A stretch of DNA of 64,000 nt, taken from Methanolinea mesophila. Its GTDB lineage: Archaea; Halobacteriota; Methanomicrobia; Methanomicrobiales; Methanospirillaceae. Positions 51,725-61,297 of the stretch are shown one piece after another. How positions within the stretch are numbered: the first letter of the stretch is position 1; each line of letters begins with the position of its first letter. The DNA is taken from assembly GCF_017873855.1 (NCBI RefSeq), contig NZ_JAGGKR010000001.1, positions 1,927,529 to 1,991,528 of the forward strand, read 5' to 3'. A program made the translations under genes and the position numbers. Under the pieces are notes generated by a model. That model ran no database searches. It saw only the letters and a list, made by a program, of their open reading frames with translations, and was not told the origin of the DNA.

Positions 51725-51776
51725 ATGCTGATACCCTCAGCATCAACCAATTTGTTGGAGACAATCGGTTATCAAC
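51725..51776 (-). promoter_or_regulatory. Promoter and conserved leader stem-loop of member E
   Basis: TATA gttgataacc (minus strand, about 51776-51767), then about 25 bases, then stem-loop ATGCTGA-GGGTA-TCAGCAT (51743-51725), AGGAGGA ribosome-binding site and the ATG at 51706. The only change in the hairpin relative to C and D is one loop base; both stem arms are kept. Confidence 0.75.
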
Positions 51777-51924
51777 TTTTCTCCGTTTTTACGGGAAACG
51801 GGGTTAATATATCATTCCTTTTGGTGAAATGATAGAAATTTGAGGTTAATTCGTATAACCTGCAGGTTCAACACATCGAGGAAAGATATCCCTGCTTATT
51901 TCTTGATTACCTCAAAAAATAAAG

Positions 51925-52650
51925 TTATTTCCGGGCGACCGTCAGGTAGCCGCTATGGCATACCCTGGTCGAAGGCCGGGTTCCCCGTGTGCTGCGGGTC
52001 ATCTCCCGTTCGATGCACTCGCGGGAATTCACCTCCGAAAACAGCCCCCCCGCCGCATCCGCGACGAGCGCGAGATGTTCGAAGAACGGGGTGTAGCATA
52101 CCAGGAATCCCCCGGGGACAAGAAGCCGGTGGGCGAGGCTGACATGGTCCCGGGTCAGAGTCATGTCAAAGTTCACCACGTCGAATGTTCCCTCCGCATT
52201 CAGCACGTCGTCTGCCACGACATGTACGTTCGTAAGTCCTGCGTCGGTAATATTCGCCGAGGCGAGGCGGGCGAAATCGGGACGCACTTCGTAGGTCGTG
52301 ACCTCCTTCGCGATCCCTCCGAAGTATATCGCCGCAATTCCCGAACCGGTCCCCGCATCGAGGACCCGGTCGTCCCGGTTCATGCCGGTATACGCGATGA
52401 CCATCCCGATATCCCTGGGGAGCATGGGGGCCCCGCTTCTCTTGGAATATTCGAAAAAGTCAGGAGCCCGGGGACGCAGAATGAGAAAAGAGTTTCCGTT
52501 GTGGGACTCGATGCAATCACCGCTCTCCTTTCCGACCGCCTGGCCCAGGTCTATCATGCCCAGGTCGGTGGAGAACGTCCCGCTGCCCGCACGGACGAAA
52601 TATTTCCGGTCGGGACCGACCAGGAGAATCCGTTCTCCCTCGCCGATCAT
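51925..52650 (-). CDS. trmI: tRNA (adenine-N1)-methyltransferase TrmI
   Basis: 241 residues from ATG 52650, which overlaps the NAC stop (ATGA). The N-terminal beta domain (GERILLVGPDRKYFVRAG) is followed by a Rossmann methyltransferase fold: RVLDAGTGSGIAAIYFG (SAM loop), VTTYEVRPDFARLA, VVNFDMT. TrmI methylates A57/A58 in the T loop of archaeal tRNAs. Confidence 0.92.
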   Translation of the reverse strand: MIGEGERILLVGPDRKYFVRAGSGTFSTDLGMIDLGQAVGKESGDCIESHNGNSFLILRPRAPDFFEYSKRSGAPMLPRDIGMVIAYTGMNRDDRVLDAGTGSGIAAIYFGGIAKEVTTYEVRPDFARLASANITDAGLTNVHVVADDVLNAEGTFDVVNFDMTLTRDHVSLAHRLLVPGGFLVCYTPFFEHLALVADAAGGLFSEVNSRECIEREMTRSTRGTRPSTRVCHSGYLTVARK

Positions 52651-52988
52651 TGCTGCGAGACCGAGAGGATTGCCTCTGCAATGTCCCCTTTGCACCGGAT
52701 CAGGGCTTCACGCGCCTTATCCATAGGGACCCCGGACTGCTCGGCCACCATCTTCACATCGTCTTCCGGAATGTCCGGAGCCGACTCCTCGAAACGGGGC
52801 TGGCCCATGATCTGGTACGTGGTGACACCCTGCATCACCATCGCAGTGACCTCTGCAGAGTCGAAAATGTACCTGCCTCTGGAGGTGGTGATGACGATCT
52901 GCTGCACATCCTCGATGGGCTCGATCTGCATACCCATCTGCTTCATCATCTGTTTCATCTTTTTTGGGTTCACATTCCCCGGAAACAT
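52647..52988 (-). CDS. nac: Nascent polypeptide-associated complex protein
   Basis: 113 residues. N-terminal basic segment (MFPGNVNPKKMKQMMKQMGMQIEPI), NAC beta-barrel core (VTTSRGRYIFDSAEVTAMVMQG) and C-terminal UBA helices (VKMVAEQSGVPMDKAREALIRCKGDIAEAIL). It forms a homodimer at the ribosome exit tunnel. Coupled to trmI. Confidence 0.95.
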   Translation of the reverse strand: MFPGNVNPKKMKQMMKQMGMQIEPIEDVQQIVITTSRGRYIFDSAEVTAMVMQGVTTYQIMGQPRFEESAPDIPEDDVKMVAEQSGVPMDKAREALIRCKGDIAEAILSVSQQ

Positions 52989-52990
52989 GG

Positions 52991-53467
52991 TTATGCACTT
53001 CCTTGCCGTACTTTTACCGCTACACCGTAATTAAATGCCAGCATCTCTCCGCCCGACATCACCGCCGACCCCGTTGCGAGCAGGTCGTCCGCACTGCTCA
53101 CGACCAGCACCTCGTCGTCCGCCCGGATCGCGGGATCGGCTGCCACGACGTGTTTCGCGAACGCATTCTTCCCCTGCCGGATAAATTCCGTCACTTCGGG
53201 ATCGATTACCACGCGGTACGACGGAGGGGAGAGTACTCTTTTCAGCCGGAGGCCTCCCTCGATCCCCAGGGTGAGGCGGCCGTCTTCCGCCCGGACCGTC
53301 GCCAGGCGTTTCTTTCCGAGAAGTATCTGCCGGATCCTCCCGGTTCTCGAAAAAATAAAAGTACACTCCTCCGGAAAGAGTTCCGGTCCGATACCCGAGC
53401 CGAACTGGTATTCAGCAATCGTTCTTGCCCGCCGAAGCGAACTGTTCTCCAAGCAACTCGTTGACAC
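52991..53467 (-). CDS. PUA-domain RNA-binding protein
   Basis: About 158 residues. The start is unsure: GTG 53467 is 10 bases after GAGGAG and fits; TTG codons at 53476 and 53452 are alternatives. The N-terminal domain SLRRARTIAEYQFGSGIGPELFP is followed by a PUA domain (YRVVIDPEVTEFIRQGKNAFAKHVVAADPAIRADDEVLVV, then GGEMLAFNYGVAVKVR). Similar to archaeal PUA proteins related to tRNA-modification enzymes. Two bases from nac and overlapping the DHH gene. Confidence 0.88.
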   Translation of the reverse strand: MSTSCLENSSLRRARTIAEYQFGSGIGPELFPEECTFIFSRTGRIRQILLGKKRLATVRAEDGRLTLGIEGGLRLKRVLSPPSYRVVIDPEVTEFIRQGKNAFAKHVVAADPAIRADDEVLVVSSADDLLATGSAVMSGGEMLAFNYGVAVKVRQGSA

Positions 53468-54812
53468 GATGTACAAACTCCTCTTCGCTGGTTTTTGGTA
53501 TGAATGCTCCGGCGGCTATCCTGTGGCCTCCTCCCGCCCCCCCGAACTCGGCGGAGGCGGTCGTAAGGGCCTGCTGGAGGTCGATTCCCCGGGCGACCGT
53601 ACGTTCGTTGGTCCTCATGGATACTTTGGTGACCAGGGGATCTTCGGGCTGTTCCACCAAGATCATGATCGGTTTGCCCATGTCCAGTTTCGAGAGCGCC
53701 ATTCCTGCGCCGATTCCGACGATGGTATCGGGATACCGGTCCCCCACGTGGATATACTGGAGGTGCGGGAGGTGCTTCACCCCGGTATCCAGGATATAGG
53801 AGAGGAGATCGCGGATCACCGCCCGGTGGTTGGAGAGCATGTGTTCGGCCTGGCGGTAGGACTCACCGCGATCTCCCCTGCAGATCATGCCTCCCACCCG
53901 GGGTCTGGACCACCTTCCGCAGGCGTTCAGCAGGGTCGCGAACTCCTGCGCATTCCGGAGTGGTGTTCTCGCGGTTTCCCCCGGGAAAAGGTAGCTCTCG
54001 GCGAACAGCCGTTTCACCGGCTCACCCCGTGACACGAGGTGCTGGATCAGCATGCTCGCGATGGCCCGTTTCTCTTCGAGTGAGAGCTCTTCCCAGACCC
54101 GCCATCTCTTTGTTCCGGTCTGGAGCGGTATTTTCAGTCCCTGGAGAAATTTCAGCGCCCCATTGGGGTTGTTGGAGATCCCCGGGATGTAGGGGTCGTC
54201 GTTATAGGCGAGGCAGACATGCACGGGCCGGGTCGACGTTCCGTAGCAGTTGAGGTCTTTCTTCACGATCTCGATATGCCCGTGTTCCGCTCCTTCCCTG
54301 GCGATATCGGCCGCCGGACCGACCAGCCCGCAGTCTTCCCTTGCCATCATGTCTCCGACGTTTCCAATCACCGCGAGCGGGGCGAGGTCGACATTCGCCG
54401 GGTCCATCTCCCTGGCGACCAGATACGCGACTCCTGCGGCACTGAGTTTTGTATGTCCGTAAGGAAGACTGTTCACCTGACGGTAGTCGGTTTCGCACGG
54501 CTGGCTCACATGGTGATCGAGGATAAGCACGTCCTCCGCCCGGAGGCCCTTCTCGAGAAGGAGGTTCTGCTGTCCGGAACCTAGGTCGCAGAACACCTTG
54601 AAACTCTCGTCCTCCGGGATACGGTGCATGGTAAGCGGCTCCAGCTGTCGGACGAAGACCGATTCTACCCGTATTTCAGCCCTGGCCAACGCCTGGGCCA
54701 GAATGCTCTCGCCCGAGATGCCGTCCGCATCGATATGGGAGATCACGGTCACTTCGTCATGCGACAGAAGTTCTTTGGCTGCGTCCCTGATCTCCCCGGT
54801 AAAGCCCATCAT
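53412..54812 (-). CDS. DHH-family phosphoesterase (RecJ-like)
   Basis: 466 residues. The DHH motifs are ISHIDADGISGESIL, FCDLGSGQ, LILDHHVSQP and IGNVGDMM. The C-terminal DHHA1 domain has GGAGGGHRIAAGAF. These are RecJ-like single-strand nucleases; archaeal members associate with GINS (GAN) or act in RNA turnover. No GINS gene is adjacent, so the precise role is not fixed. Confidence 0.9.
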   Translation of the reverse strand: MMGFTGEIRDAAKELLSHDEVTVISHIDADGISGESILAQALARAEIRVESVFVRQLEPLTMHRIPEDESFKVFCDLGSGQQNLLLEKGLRAEDVLILDHHVSQPCETDYRQVNSLPYGHTKLSAAGVAYLVAREMDPANVDLAPLAVIGNVGDMMAREDCGLVGPAADIAREGAEHGHIEIVKKDLNCYGTSTRPVHVCLAYNDDPYIPGISNNPNGALKFLQGLKIPLQTGTKRWRVWEELSLEEKRAIASMLIQHLVSRGEPVKRLFAESYLFPGETARTPLRNAQEFATLLNACGRWSRPRVGGMICRGDRGESYRQAEHMLSNHRAVIRDLLSYILDTGVKHLPHLQYIHVGDRYPDTIVGIGAGMALSKLDMGKPIMILVEQPEDPLVTKVSMRTNERTVARGIDLQQALTTASAEFGGAGGGHRIAAGAFIPKTSEEEFVHRVNELLGEQFASAGKNDC

Positions 54813-54969
54813 AAGGTAATTGACGAACCAGGGTAAAAATCTCGCTTTAACGGAATGGATCTAAGTCAAAAAATGAACGTCAAAAAATGACACGTCGCGC
54901 CATCGGTCCCGGCTTGCCCGCGAAACTTCCGGTCCTGGAAAAAAGACATGAATACGAACGAATAAATGA

Positions 54970-56373
54970 GTGAATACAGTACGGAAACCAGGGATGCGTG
55001 AATTTCTCGAGACCGGGGTCATCTCCCCGGCAAGGATGCGGGCGGTGGACCGGAATGCCGCCGCCCTGGGGGTCGGGGCGCTCCAGCTGATGGAAAGTGC
55101 GGGGATGGCCCTCGCACGGAAGGTGCGGGAAGAAGACCCGTCAGGGGTGCTTATCCTGTGCGGGAAAGGAAACAACGGGGGGGACGGGATGGTTGCAGCC
55201 CGCCATCTCCAGGACCTCGAACCGGCGGTGTGCTATCTCGATCTCCCCGGGCAGAGCAGGGAGACCGCATTGCAACTTGCGGCCCTGCGTCATTGCGGCG
55301 TTGAACTTTTCCCTGTCCGCTGTGAGGAGAACCTCAACGCCCTTGACCGGCATTTTTCATCGGCAGGGGTCATCCTCGATGCCCTGCTCGGAACAGGAGC
55401 ACGAAGCGGACTGGCGGGACCGATCGCCGGGCTCGTGGAACGGGCGAACAGGAGCGGGGCGAGGATAATCGCTGCGGATATCCCCACACCGGGTATGAGG
55501 GCAAACCTCGTGCTCTCGTTTCACCGGCCGAAAGTGGCCGGGGCGGAAACCGTCGGCATCGGGATTCCACTCGAGGCGGAGTGTATGACAGGACCCGGGG
55601 ACCTGACCCTCGTCCCGGGAAGGGAGCGATCGGCACACAAGGGAGCCGGAGGGAAGGTATTGATCATCGGTGGAGGCCCGTACCAGGGAGCGCCGTTCCT
55701 CGCAGGCCTCGGGGCGCTTCGTGCCGGAGCGGATATCGTCCGGGTCGCATCCCCCGCATTTGAACCCGTTCCGGAGCTGATCTATGAAAGATTACCCGGA
55801 ACGGTCATTACCCGGGACCATATAGATGACCTTCTCCGGCTGGCAGATCTTTCCGATGTCGTGGTGATGGGAAACGGCATCGGGGAAGGGAGCCACGAGG
55901 TGGTCAGAGAGGTCGCGGCCCGATGTAAAAAGGCGGTTTTCGACGCCGATGCACTCAGGCTGCCCCTCCCAAGCGCGGAAGAGTCTTTGTATACTCCCCA
56001 TGCGGGTGAGTTCACCAGGATCACGGGCATCATCCCTCCGGAAGATCTCTCCGGCAGGGGACACGCGGTAAAAGTCGCTGCATCGCAGGGGACAATCCTG
56101 CTAAAAGGACCGGTCGACGTGATTTCGGACGGCGACCGGGTCCGGTTCAATCGCACCGGCACTCCGCTCATGACTGCCGGAGGGACGGGGGATGTCCTGG
56201 CCGGGGTTGCAGGGGCACTGTTCTGTCACCTGCCCGCGTTCGATGCGGCCTGCATCGCGGCGTACGCAAACGGGAAGGCGGGAATGGCAGTCGAATATAC
56301 TCGCGGAGGAGGGCTCATGGCCGGAGAGCTGGCAGACCACATTCCGCGGGAACTTTTCAGAGGAGGATTGTAA
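54970..56373 (+). CDS. nnr: Bifunctional NAD(P)H-hydrate epimerase/dehydratase
   Basis: 467 residues (GTG 54970, or ATG 54994). N-terminal YjeF_N epimerase domain (to about 210): GKGNNGGDGMVAARHL, ALLGTGARSGLAGPIAGLV. C-terminal ribokinase-like dehydratase: HKGAGGKVLIIGGGPYQGAPFLAGLGALRAGADIVRV, TPHAGEFTRITG, TGTPLMTAGGTGDVLAGVAGAL. It repairs hydrated NAD(P)H. The stop overlaps the moaC ATG. Confidence 0.95.
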   Translation: MNTVRKPGMREFLETGVISPARMRAVDRNAAALGVGALQLMESAGMALARKVREEDPSGVLILCGKGNNGGDGMVAARHLQDLEPAVCYLDLPGQSRETALQLAALRHCGVELFPVRCEENLNALDRHFSSAGVILDALLGTGARSGLAGPIAGLVERANRSGARIIAADIPTPGMRANLVLSFHRPKVAGAETVGIGIPLEAECMTGPGDLTLVPGRERSAHKGAGGKVLIIGGGPYQGAPFLAGLGALRAGADIVRVASPAFEPVPELIYERLPGTVITRDHIDDLLRLADLSDVVVMGNGIGEGSHEVVREVAARCKKAVFDADALRLPLPSAEESLYTPHAGEFTRITGIIPPEDLSGRGHAVKVAASQGTILLKGPVDVISDGDRVRFNRTGTPLMTAGGTGDVLAGVAGALFCHLPAFDAACIAAYANGKAGMAVEYTRGGGLMAGELADHIPRELFRGGL

Positions 56374-56837
56374 TGGCAGAGTTCAGTCACATAAAAGAGG
56401 ACCGGGTTCACATGGTGGACATCGGGGAGAAGTCCGAAGTACGAAGGACCGCGACCGCACGGGGGAGGATCCACCTCAGGGATACCACGCTTCTCGCGAT
56501 CCGGGAAGGGGCGGTGGTGAAAGGGAACGTGCTCGCGACCGCCCGCATCGCGGCTACCCTCGCAGTCAAGGACACCCCGCGCCTGATCCCTATGTGCCAT
56601 ACGATCCCGATCAGCAGTATCAGTGTCGACTTCTCCGAGGAAACCGGGTGTATCGAGGCAATAGTGAAGGTAAGCTCGGTAGGAAGGACCGGGGTTGAGA
56701 TGGAGGCGCTCACCGGGGTAAGCGTGGCACTCCTCACCATCTGGGACATGGTCAAGTCCGCCGAGAAAGACGAGCAGGGGCAGTATCCCTGTACCCGGAT
56801 AACCGGTATCGAGGTCACCGAGAAGCGGAAAGGATGA
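56373..56837 (+). CDS. moaC: Cyclic pyranopterin monophosphate synthase MoaC
   Basis: 154 residues with MVDIGEKSEVRRTATARG at the N-terminus, LIPMCHTIPISSISVDF and GVEMEALTGVSVALLTIWDMVKS with the catalytic Lys. It acts in molybdopterin/tungstopterin synthesis, used for formylmethanofuran dehydrogenase in methanogens. Confidence 0.96.
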   Translation: MAEFSHIKEDRVHMVDIGEKSEVRRTATARGRIHLRDTTLLAIREGAVVKGNVLATARIAATLAVKDTPRLIPMCHTIPISSISVDFSEETGCIEAIVKVSSVGRTGVEMEALTGVSVALLTIWDMVKSAEKDEQGQYPCTRITGIEVTEKRKG

Positions 56838-56984
56838 GGCACTTTTACGGGGTGCGCCCGGCCCCGGGACCTTCATGCACGGTGGAGTTTAATACCACGA
56901 ACGTCGAATATTACTGGTCTTTCGGGATCCGTCCCGAAGAAGGAATGTGGCTCGTTCGCGAGCTGAACCTGAAGGTGAAGAATT

Positions 56985-57575
56985 ATGGCGAAATCAATGT
57001 ATGCGTACGTCAGGGACGCCTGGAAGAGACCTGAAGATTCCGAAGTCAAGGCTCTCCAGTGGGAAAGGATGCAGATCTGGCGGCGCGAAGGGAGTGTCGT
57101 CCGCATCGAGCGCCCGACCAGGATCGACCGCGCCCGGTGCCTCGGCTACAAGGCAAAACAGGGCATTGTAGTTGTACGGGTGAGCGTCCGCCGCGGAGGA
57201 AGGAGAAAATCCCGGTACGTCCGCGCCCGGAGAAGCGCAAGGATGGGAATGGCACGGATGACCGCGGGCAAGAGCCTCCAGCGGATCGGCGAAGAGCGTG
57301 CGTCCCGAAAATACCCCAATATGGAGGTCCTGAACTCCTACTGGGTGGGGCAGGACGGCAGGCAGAAATGGTTCGAAGTCATCCTGGTCGATGGCCACCA
57401 CCCCTCGATCCGGCGTGACCCCCGCCTGAACTGGATAGGAAGACCCCAGAACCGCGGCCGTGCGGAGCGGGGAAAGACCAGTGCGGGAAGGAAAGGCAGG
57501 GGTATGAGGTACAGGGGCAAGGGTACCGAAAAGACCCGCCCGAGTATCCGGTCCCACGGCAACATCGGGAAATAA
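56985..57575 (+). CDS. rpl15e: Ribosomal protein L15e
   Basis: 196 residues, strongly basic: [24 protein letters not shown]-like [53 protein letters not shown]. Large-subunit protein. A TATA-like gagtttaatacc (56884-56895) lies about 90 bases upstream. First gene of a run of seven to eight translation, RNA and proteasome genes. Confidence 0.97.
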   Translation: MAKSMYAYVRDAWKRPEDSEVKALQWERMQIWRREGSVVRIERPTRIDRARCLGYKAKQGIVVVRVSVRRGGRRKSRYVRARRSARMGMARMTAGKSLQRIGEERASRKYPNMEVLNSYWVGQDGRQKWFEVILVDGHHPSIRRDPRLNWIGRPQNRGRAERGKTSAGRKGRGMRYRGKGTEKTRPSIRSHGNIGK

Positions 57576-57606
57576 TCATATCCTCTTTTTTACCACAGTA
57601 TTCACA

Positions 57607-58248
57607 ATGTCCCTTACCGACGCATGTGTCCACCCCTTCCCGGCCGGCGATTCCAGCATCCGGCGTATGGCCCTCGAAGCCCGCCAGCTGGGGCTTTCCG
57701 GACTTGTCGCCATCGACACACCCCCGGGGATCGTCGAGGGGATGAAGGTGACCAGGGGGGTGATCATCGCTGCCACGCAAGTGAAGGAGGTGCTCTCGAC
57801 GCTCCGCAAAGTACCGAGGGCCGACACCCTGGTAATGGTGAACGCGACCGATCCCGGGTTTGTAAGGGCGGTTATCGGATTGAAGAGCGTTCATATCCTG
57901 CGGCACGTGCACAAGGCAGAGAAGTATGCGTTCGACCATGTGGCCGCACGGATGGCGGCCGACCACGGGGTGGCGGTGGACTTCGATCTCCGCCCTGTCG
58001 TGTATTACCGGGGTGTACCCCGCCAGAAGGTTCTCCAGAGATACCGGGACGTCCTGACCCTTCACCACCGGTACGAGTTTCCGCTCACTATTTCCACAAA
58101 CTCCCGTTCGATACTCGACATGCGGGGGCCACGCGAGCTCCGTGCGCTCTCTGCCCTGTTCGATATGGATGAAGTGGTCTTCGACGGAATCGCCCCCGCG
58201 GTGGACCGGCTTCTCTCCCCAGGAAATCCGGTGAGGGTGATCGGATGA
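57607..58248 (+). CDS. rnp3: Ribonuclease P protein component 3 (Rpp30)
   Basis: 213 residues with a TIM-barrel PHP-like fold: CVHPFPAGDSSIRRMALEARQLGLSGLV, VDFDLRPVVYYRGVPRQKVLQRYRDVLTLHHRYEFPLTISTNS. Assists the RNase P RNA in trimming tRNA 5' ends. Its stop overlaps the rnp2 start. Confidence 0.92.
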   Translation: MSLTDACVHPFPAGDSSIRRMALEARQLGLSGLVAIDTPPGIVEGMKVTRGVIIAATQVKEVLSTLRKVPRADTLVMVNATDPGFVRAVIGLKSVHILRHVHKAEKYAFDHVAARMAADHGVAVDFDLRPVVYYRGVPRQKVLQRYRDVLTLHHRYEFPLTISTNSRSILDMRGPRELRALSALFDMDEVVFDGIAPAVDRLLSPGNPVRVIG

Positions 58249-58733
58249 AACCGAGACCCCCCACCCTTCGGGAGAAACGCCGGTACCTGCTGGTGAGGAT
58301 CGCCCCTCCTTCGAACGTTGTCGAACCCCGTGAACTCTACCTCGCGATACTCGAGGCTCTCTCCTCCCTGCACGGGGATACCACCGTGGCGAAAGTCCAG
58401 ATGGCCGTCGTGAAAGCAACCGGAGAGTACGCGATAGTACGATGTACCCGGGGGTGGGAGGCACTGGTAACGGGGGCGATGAGCACCGTAACCGCGGTAA
58501 ACGGAAACCGGGTCGCGCTCCGCACGCTTGCCGTTTCGGGCACCATACTCGCACTGCAGAAGAGAATGGCAGGATCCGGGGGTGGCGGGCCGGAGAGGAC
58601 CTGTGATCTCATGTATCGGGAGAAATGGTACCAGGCGTACTATTATAGCGGGGAAAAGGTTGATTTGATTGAAAAAGGATTTAAAAGTCAGGAACTATTG
58701 TTTCTCACAACTGAAGATCTGGAGGAGTTATAA
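58245..58733 (+). CDS. rnp2: Ribonuclease P protein component 2 (Pop5) with C-terminal extension
   Basis: 162 residues. Core: MKPRPPTLREKRRYLLVRI, ELYLAILEALSSLHGD, ATGEYAIVRCTRGWEALVTGAMSTVT. Residues about 120-162 (CDLMYREKWYQAYYYSGEKVD then acidic end) extend past the usual Pop5 length. Partner of Rnp3 in RNase P. The stop overlaps the psmA start. Confidence 0.9.
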   Translation: MKPRPPTLREKRRYLLVRIAPPSNVVEPRELYLAILEALSSLHGDTTVAKVQMAVVKATGEYAIVRCTRGWEALVTGAMSTVTAVNGNRVALRTLAVSGTILALQKRMAGSGGGGPERTCDLMYREKWYQAYYYSGEKVDLIEKGFKSQELLFLTTEDLEEL

Positions 58734-59458
58734 TGCAGCCACAGGCATATCAGATGGGATATGACAGGGCAATCACGGTATTCAGCCCTGACGGCCGTCT
58801 TTATCAGGTCGAATACGCCCGGGAAGCCGTGAAGAGAGGTACAACCGCGGTCGGCATCAAGTGCAACGACGGGCTCGTGCTGATAGTGGATAAGCGGGTG
58901 AGTTCACGACTTCTTGAAGCCTCGTCAATAGAGAAGATCTTCAAGATCGACGAACATATCGGGGTTGCATCATCCGGACTGGTCGGCGACGCGAGAGCAC
59001 TTGTCGATCGGGCCCGCGTGGAATCGCAGATTAACAGGGTCACCTACGACGAAAAGATCGATGTCGAGACCCTGGCAAAAAAACTCTGCGACCACATGCA
59101 GACCTATACCCAGTTCGGGGGAGCGAGACCCTATGGAACGGCGCTTCTTATCGCAGGGATAAGCGACGGGGAACTGCGCCTTTTCGAGACGGATCCCAGC
59201 GGCACGCTCCTTGAGTACAAAGCGACCGGGATCGGGATAGGCAGAAATGCGGTCATGAAGGTCTTCGAGGAGGAGTATAATCCCGAAGCCCCCCTGAAAG
59301 AATGCATCCTGCTTGGAATAAAAGCCCTTCACGACGCCACCGAAGGAAAATTCGACGTAAATACGGTGGAGATCGGGATTATCGAGACCGATAACCCGGT
59401 GTTCCGGAAGATGAGCAAGGAAGAAGTGGCCTCGTTCGTGGAAGGCTTCGAGAAATAG
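58733..59458 (+). CDS. psmA: Proteasome alpha subunit
   Basis: 241 residues with [27 protein letters not shown] at the N-terminus and the alpha-type core ([33 protein letters not shown]). Lacks the N-terminal Thr of beta subunits. Forms the outer rings and gate of the 20S particle. Confidence 0.97.
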   Translation: MQPQAYQMGYDRAITVFSPDGRLYQVEYAREAVKRGTTAVGIKCNDGLVLIVDKRVSSRLLEASSIEKIFKIDEHIGVASSGLVGDARALVDRARVESQINRVTYDEKIDVETLAKKLCDHMQTYTQFGGARPYGTALLIAGISDGELRLFETDPSGTLLEYKATGIGIGRNAVMKVFEEEYNPEAPLKECILLGIKALHDATEGKFDVNTVEIGIIETDNPVFRKMSKEEVASFVEGFEK

Positions 59459-59469
59459 GGGCGATCGGG

Positions 59470-60174
59470 ATGATACCACTCGAAAAGGCAGTGGTAGCCC
59501 GGCTCGACAGCCACGGCGAACGGTTCGAGATCCTGGTGGACCCGGACCTTGCGGTCAGGTTCCGCCAGGGGGAACCGCTGGAGATCGAGGACGTGGTCGC
59601 GGCACTCTTCGTATTCGAGAACTCATCCCATGCGACACGCGCTTCGGAAGAATCCCTCCAGAAAGTCTTCCATACGACTGATTTTAGCCCGGTTGCAAAA
59701 AGAATCATCGAGAAAGGAGAGATCCACCTCACCGCCGAGCAGCGGCGCCACATGATCACCGAGAAAAGGAGACAGGTCGTAGCGTTCATTTCCAGGAACG
59801 CGATCAACCCCCAGACCGGCCTTCCCCATCCTCCGCAGCGGATTGAGATGGCGATGGAGGAGGCGAGGGTCAATATTGACCCCTTCAAGCACCTCGACGA
59901 ACAGGTCAAGGAGACCGTCAAGGCACTTCGGCCCATTATTCCCATAAAATTCGAGGAGATAAGGATCGCGGTAAAGATACCCGCGGATTATGCGCCGAAG
60001 GCTTACGGTGACATCCAGGCCGCCGGCACAATGGAACGCGAGGAATGGCAGAAGGACGGGTCCTGGATATGCGTTCTCAGGATACCTGCCGGGATCCAGT
60101 CTGATCTCTACGACCTGATCAACCGGCTCACCAAGGGTCAGGGCGAGGTGAAGATCCTCAATCAAGTATATTAA
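59470..60174 (+). CDS. sdo1: Ribosome maturation protein SBDS (Sdo1)
   Basis: 234 residues, three domains: FYSH ([25 protein letters not shown]), helical middle ([43 protein letters not shown]) and a ferredoxin-like end. Releases aIF6 from the large subunit. Confidence 0.96.
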   Translation: MIPLEKAVVARLDSHGERFEILVDPDLAVRFRQGEPLEIEDVVAALFVFENSSHATRASEESLQKVFHTTDFSPVAKRIIEKGEIHLTAEQRRHMITEKRRQVVAFISRNAINPQTGLPHPPQRIEMAMEEARVNIDPFKHLDEQVKETVKALRPIIPIKFEEIRIAVKIPADYAPKAYGDIQAAGTMEREEWQKDGSWICVLRIPAGIQSDLYDLINRLTKGQGEVKILNQVY

Positions 60175-60217
60175 TGCAGACCACGAATTATATAAGACAG
60201 CTATCAGGGTAGTCACT

Positions 60218-60505
60218 ATGAGCAGGCAACAGAAAGCAAAAGGACGGGTGACCGGAAGCGCAGGAAGATTCGGCCCCAGGTATGGACGATTTATCCGGAA
60301 AAGAGTAGCCGAGACCGAGAAGATATCAAAGGCCGTTCACCCGTGCCCCCGTTGTGATGTCCTTGCGGTGCGCCGGGAAGGAACCGGGATATGGGCGTGC
60401 CGGAAGTGCGGGTTCAAGTTTGCCGGAGGGGCATACCAGCCGCAGACCCCGCAGCTCCGGGTAGCACTCCGGACCATTGACCGGGCGCTCCAGAAGGAGG
60501 CGTGA
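60218..60505 (+). CDS. rpl37ae: Ribosomal protein L37Ae
   Basis: 95 residues with a zinc ribbon: [23 protein letters not shown]-terminus [17 protein letters not shown] is typical. Large-subunit protein. Confidence 0.96.
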   Translation: MSRQQKAKGRVTGSAGRFGPRYGRFIRKRVAETEKISKAVHPCPRCDVLAVRREGTGIWACRKCGFKFAGGAYQPQTPQLRVALRTIDRALQKEA

Positions 60506-60511
60506 AGGACA

Positions 60512-60646
60512 GTGGCAAGTACCTACAAGTGTGCCAGATGCAAACAGAAGGTTGAGATCGACGTAAACGTCCGGTGCCCTTACTGCGGCCACCGGATCCT
60601 GTTCAAAGAACGCGGTGCCGGGATCAAAGAGCTGAAAGCTCGATGA
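60512..60646 (+). CDS. rpoP: DNA-directed RNA polymerase subunit P
   Basis: 44 residues from GTG 60512: [20 protein letters not shown] then [17 protein letters not shown], a zinc ribbon (C-x2-C ... C-x2-C) with conserved RILFKER. Equivalent to Rpb12/Rpc10. The gene is short and easily missed; its stop overlaps the next ATG. Confidence 0.95.
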   Translation: MASTYKCARCKQKVEIDVNVRCPYCGHRILFKERGAGIKELKAR

Positions 60647-61050
60647 CCACGGTGACCACGTCCAGAAAGCCTGAATCCGAAGTGCGTGCCCTGGCCAAGG
60701 ACCTCGCATTCGCCGCAAAATGCCGGTACATGGTGAGGGGTAAGATGGGGATGAAAGAAGTCGGGGAACAGGACCCTTTTTTTTTGATTGTGTTCCGGGA
60801 AAAGGGAGAGATGAGGATCCAGGCGTTCGATCACGGGGTGCCCTCAGGAGAGATCATCGCCACCTCGGTCTCGGTCTCCCGGCGTGAAGACGAGTTCAAA
60901 TCCGGGATTTTCACCTCAAACCAATCTATTTATGAACTGCTGAAATCATATGTACCGGTGACCCTGTCAAAAGGAGGCAAGGATATGCTTTCTTTCGACG
61001 GCACGAGAAGAACCCGTTACCATCTCACCGTGGTTATCCATGCGGCATGA
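60643..61050 (+). CDS. Brix-domain ribosome biogenesis protein
   Basis: 135 residues from ATG 60643 (ATGA overlap with rpoP). [19 protein letters not shown] and [20 protein letters not shown] match the archaeal Brix domain (Imp4-like). Acts in rRNA processing. The neighbouring order rpl37ae-rpoP-brix-pcc1-prefoldin is conserved in euryarchaea. Confidence 0.9.
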   Translation: MTTVTTSRKPESEVRALAKDLAFAAKCRYMVRGKMGMKEVGEQDPFFLIVFREKGEMRIQAFDHGVPSGEIIATSVSVSRREDEFKSGIFTSNQSIYELLKSYVPVTLSKGGKDMLSFDGTRRTRYHLTVVIHAA

Positions 61051-61297
61051 GGCGATATTCCGGGTGCATCACCCCGACGCGGTATACCTGTTCGGGGCAG
61101 TGGCACCGGAGATGGATGAGAAGAATCAGCGGTCAAGGGCGGAATGCCGGCTCGAAGGACGCGAGACCCTGGTGCTGAAGGTAACCGCCAGGGATATCGC
61201 TGCGTTGCGGGCGGCACTGAATATGTGGCTCCGCCTGATCAATGTCGCGAAAGAGATGCAGGACCTGATTAAAAGACCAGGAGAACACGACACATGA
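61040..61297 (+). CDS. pcc1: KEOPS complex subunit Pcc1
   Basis: 85 residues, alpha/beta: [51 protein letters not shown]. Pcc1 dimerises in the KEOPS complex that makes t6A in tRNA. Overlaps the Brix gene by 11 bases and prefoldin by 4. Confidence 0.9.
   Translation: MRHEAIFRVHHPDAVYLFGAVAPEMDEKNQRSRAECRLEGRETLVLKVTARDIAALRAALNMWLRLINVAKEMQDLIKRPGEHDT

Noticed and set aside
54865-54890. Direct repeat GTCAAAAAATGA x 2
   Set aside because: A 12-base tandem word in an AT-rich intergenic stretch; no promoter, operator or coding context makes it meaningful.
56834-57034. 66-codon frame between moaC and rpl15e
   Set aside because: It overlaps the start of rpl15e by 50 bases and has no ribosome-binding site or known motif. 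The space instead holds a TATA-like element for rpl15e.
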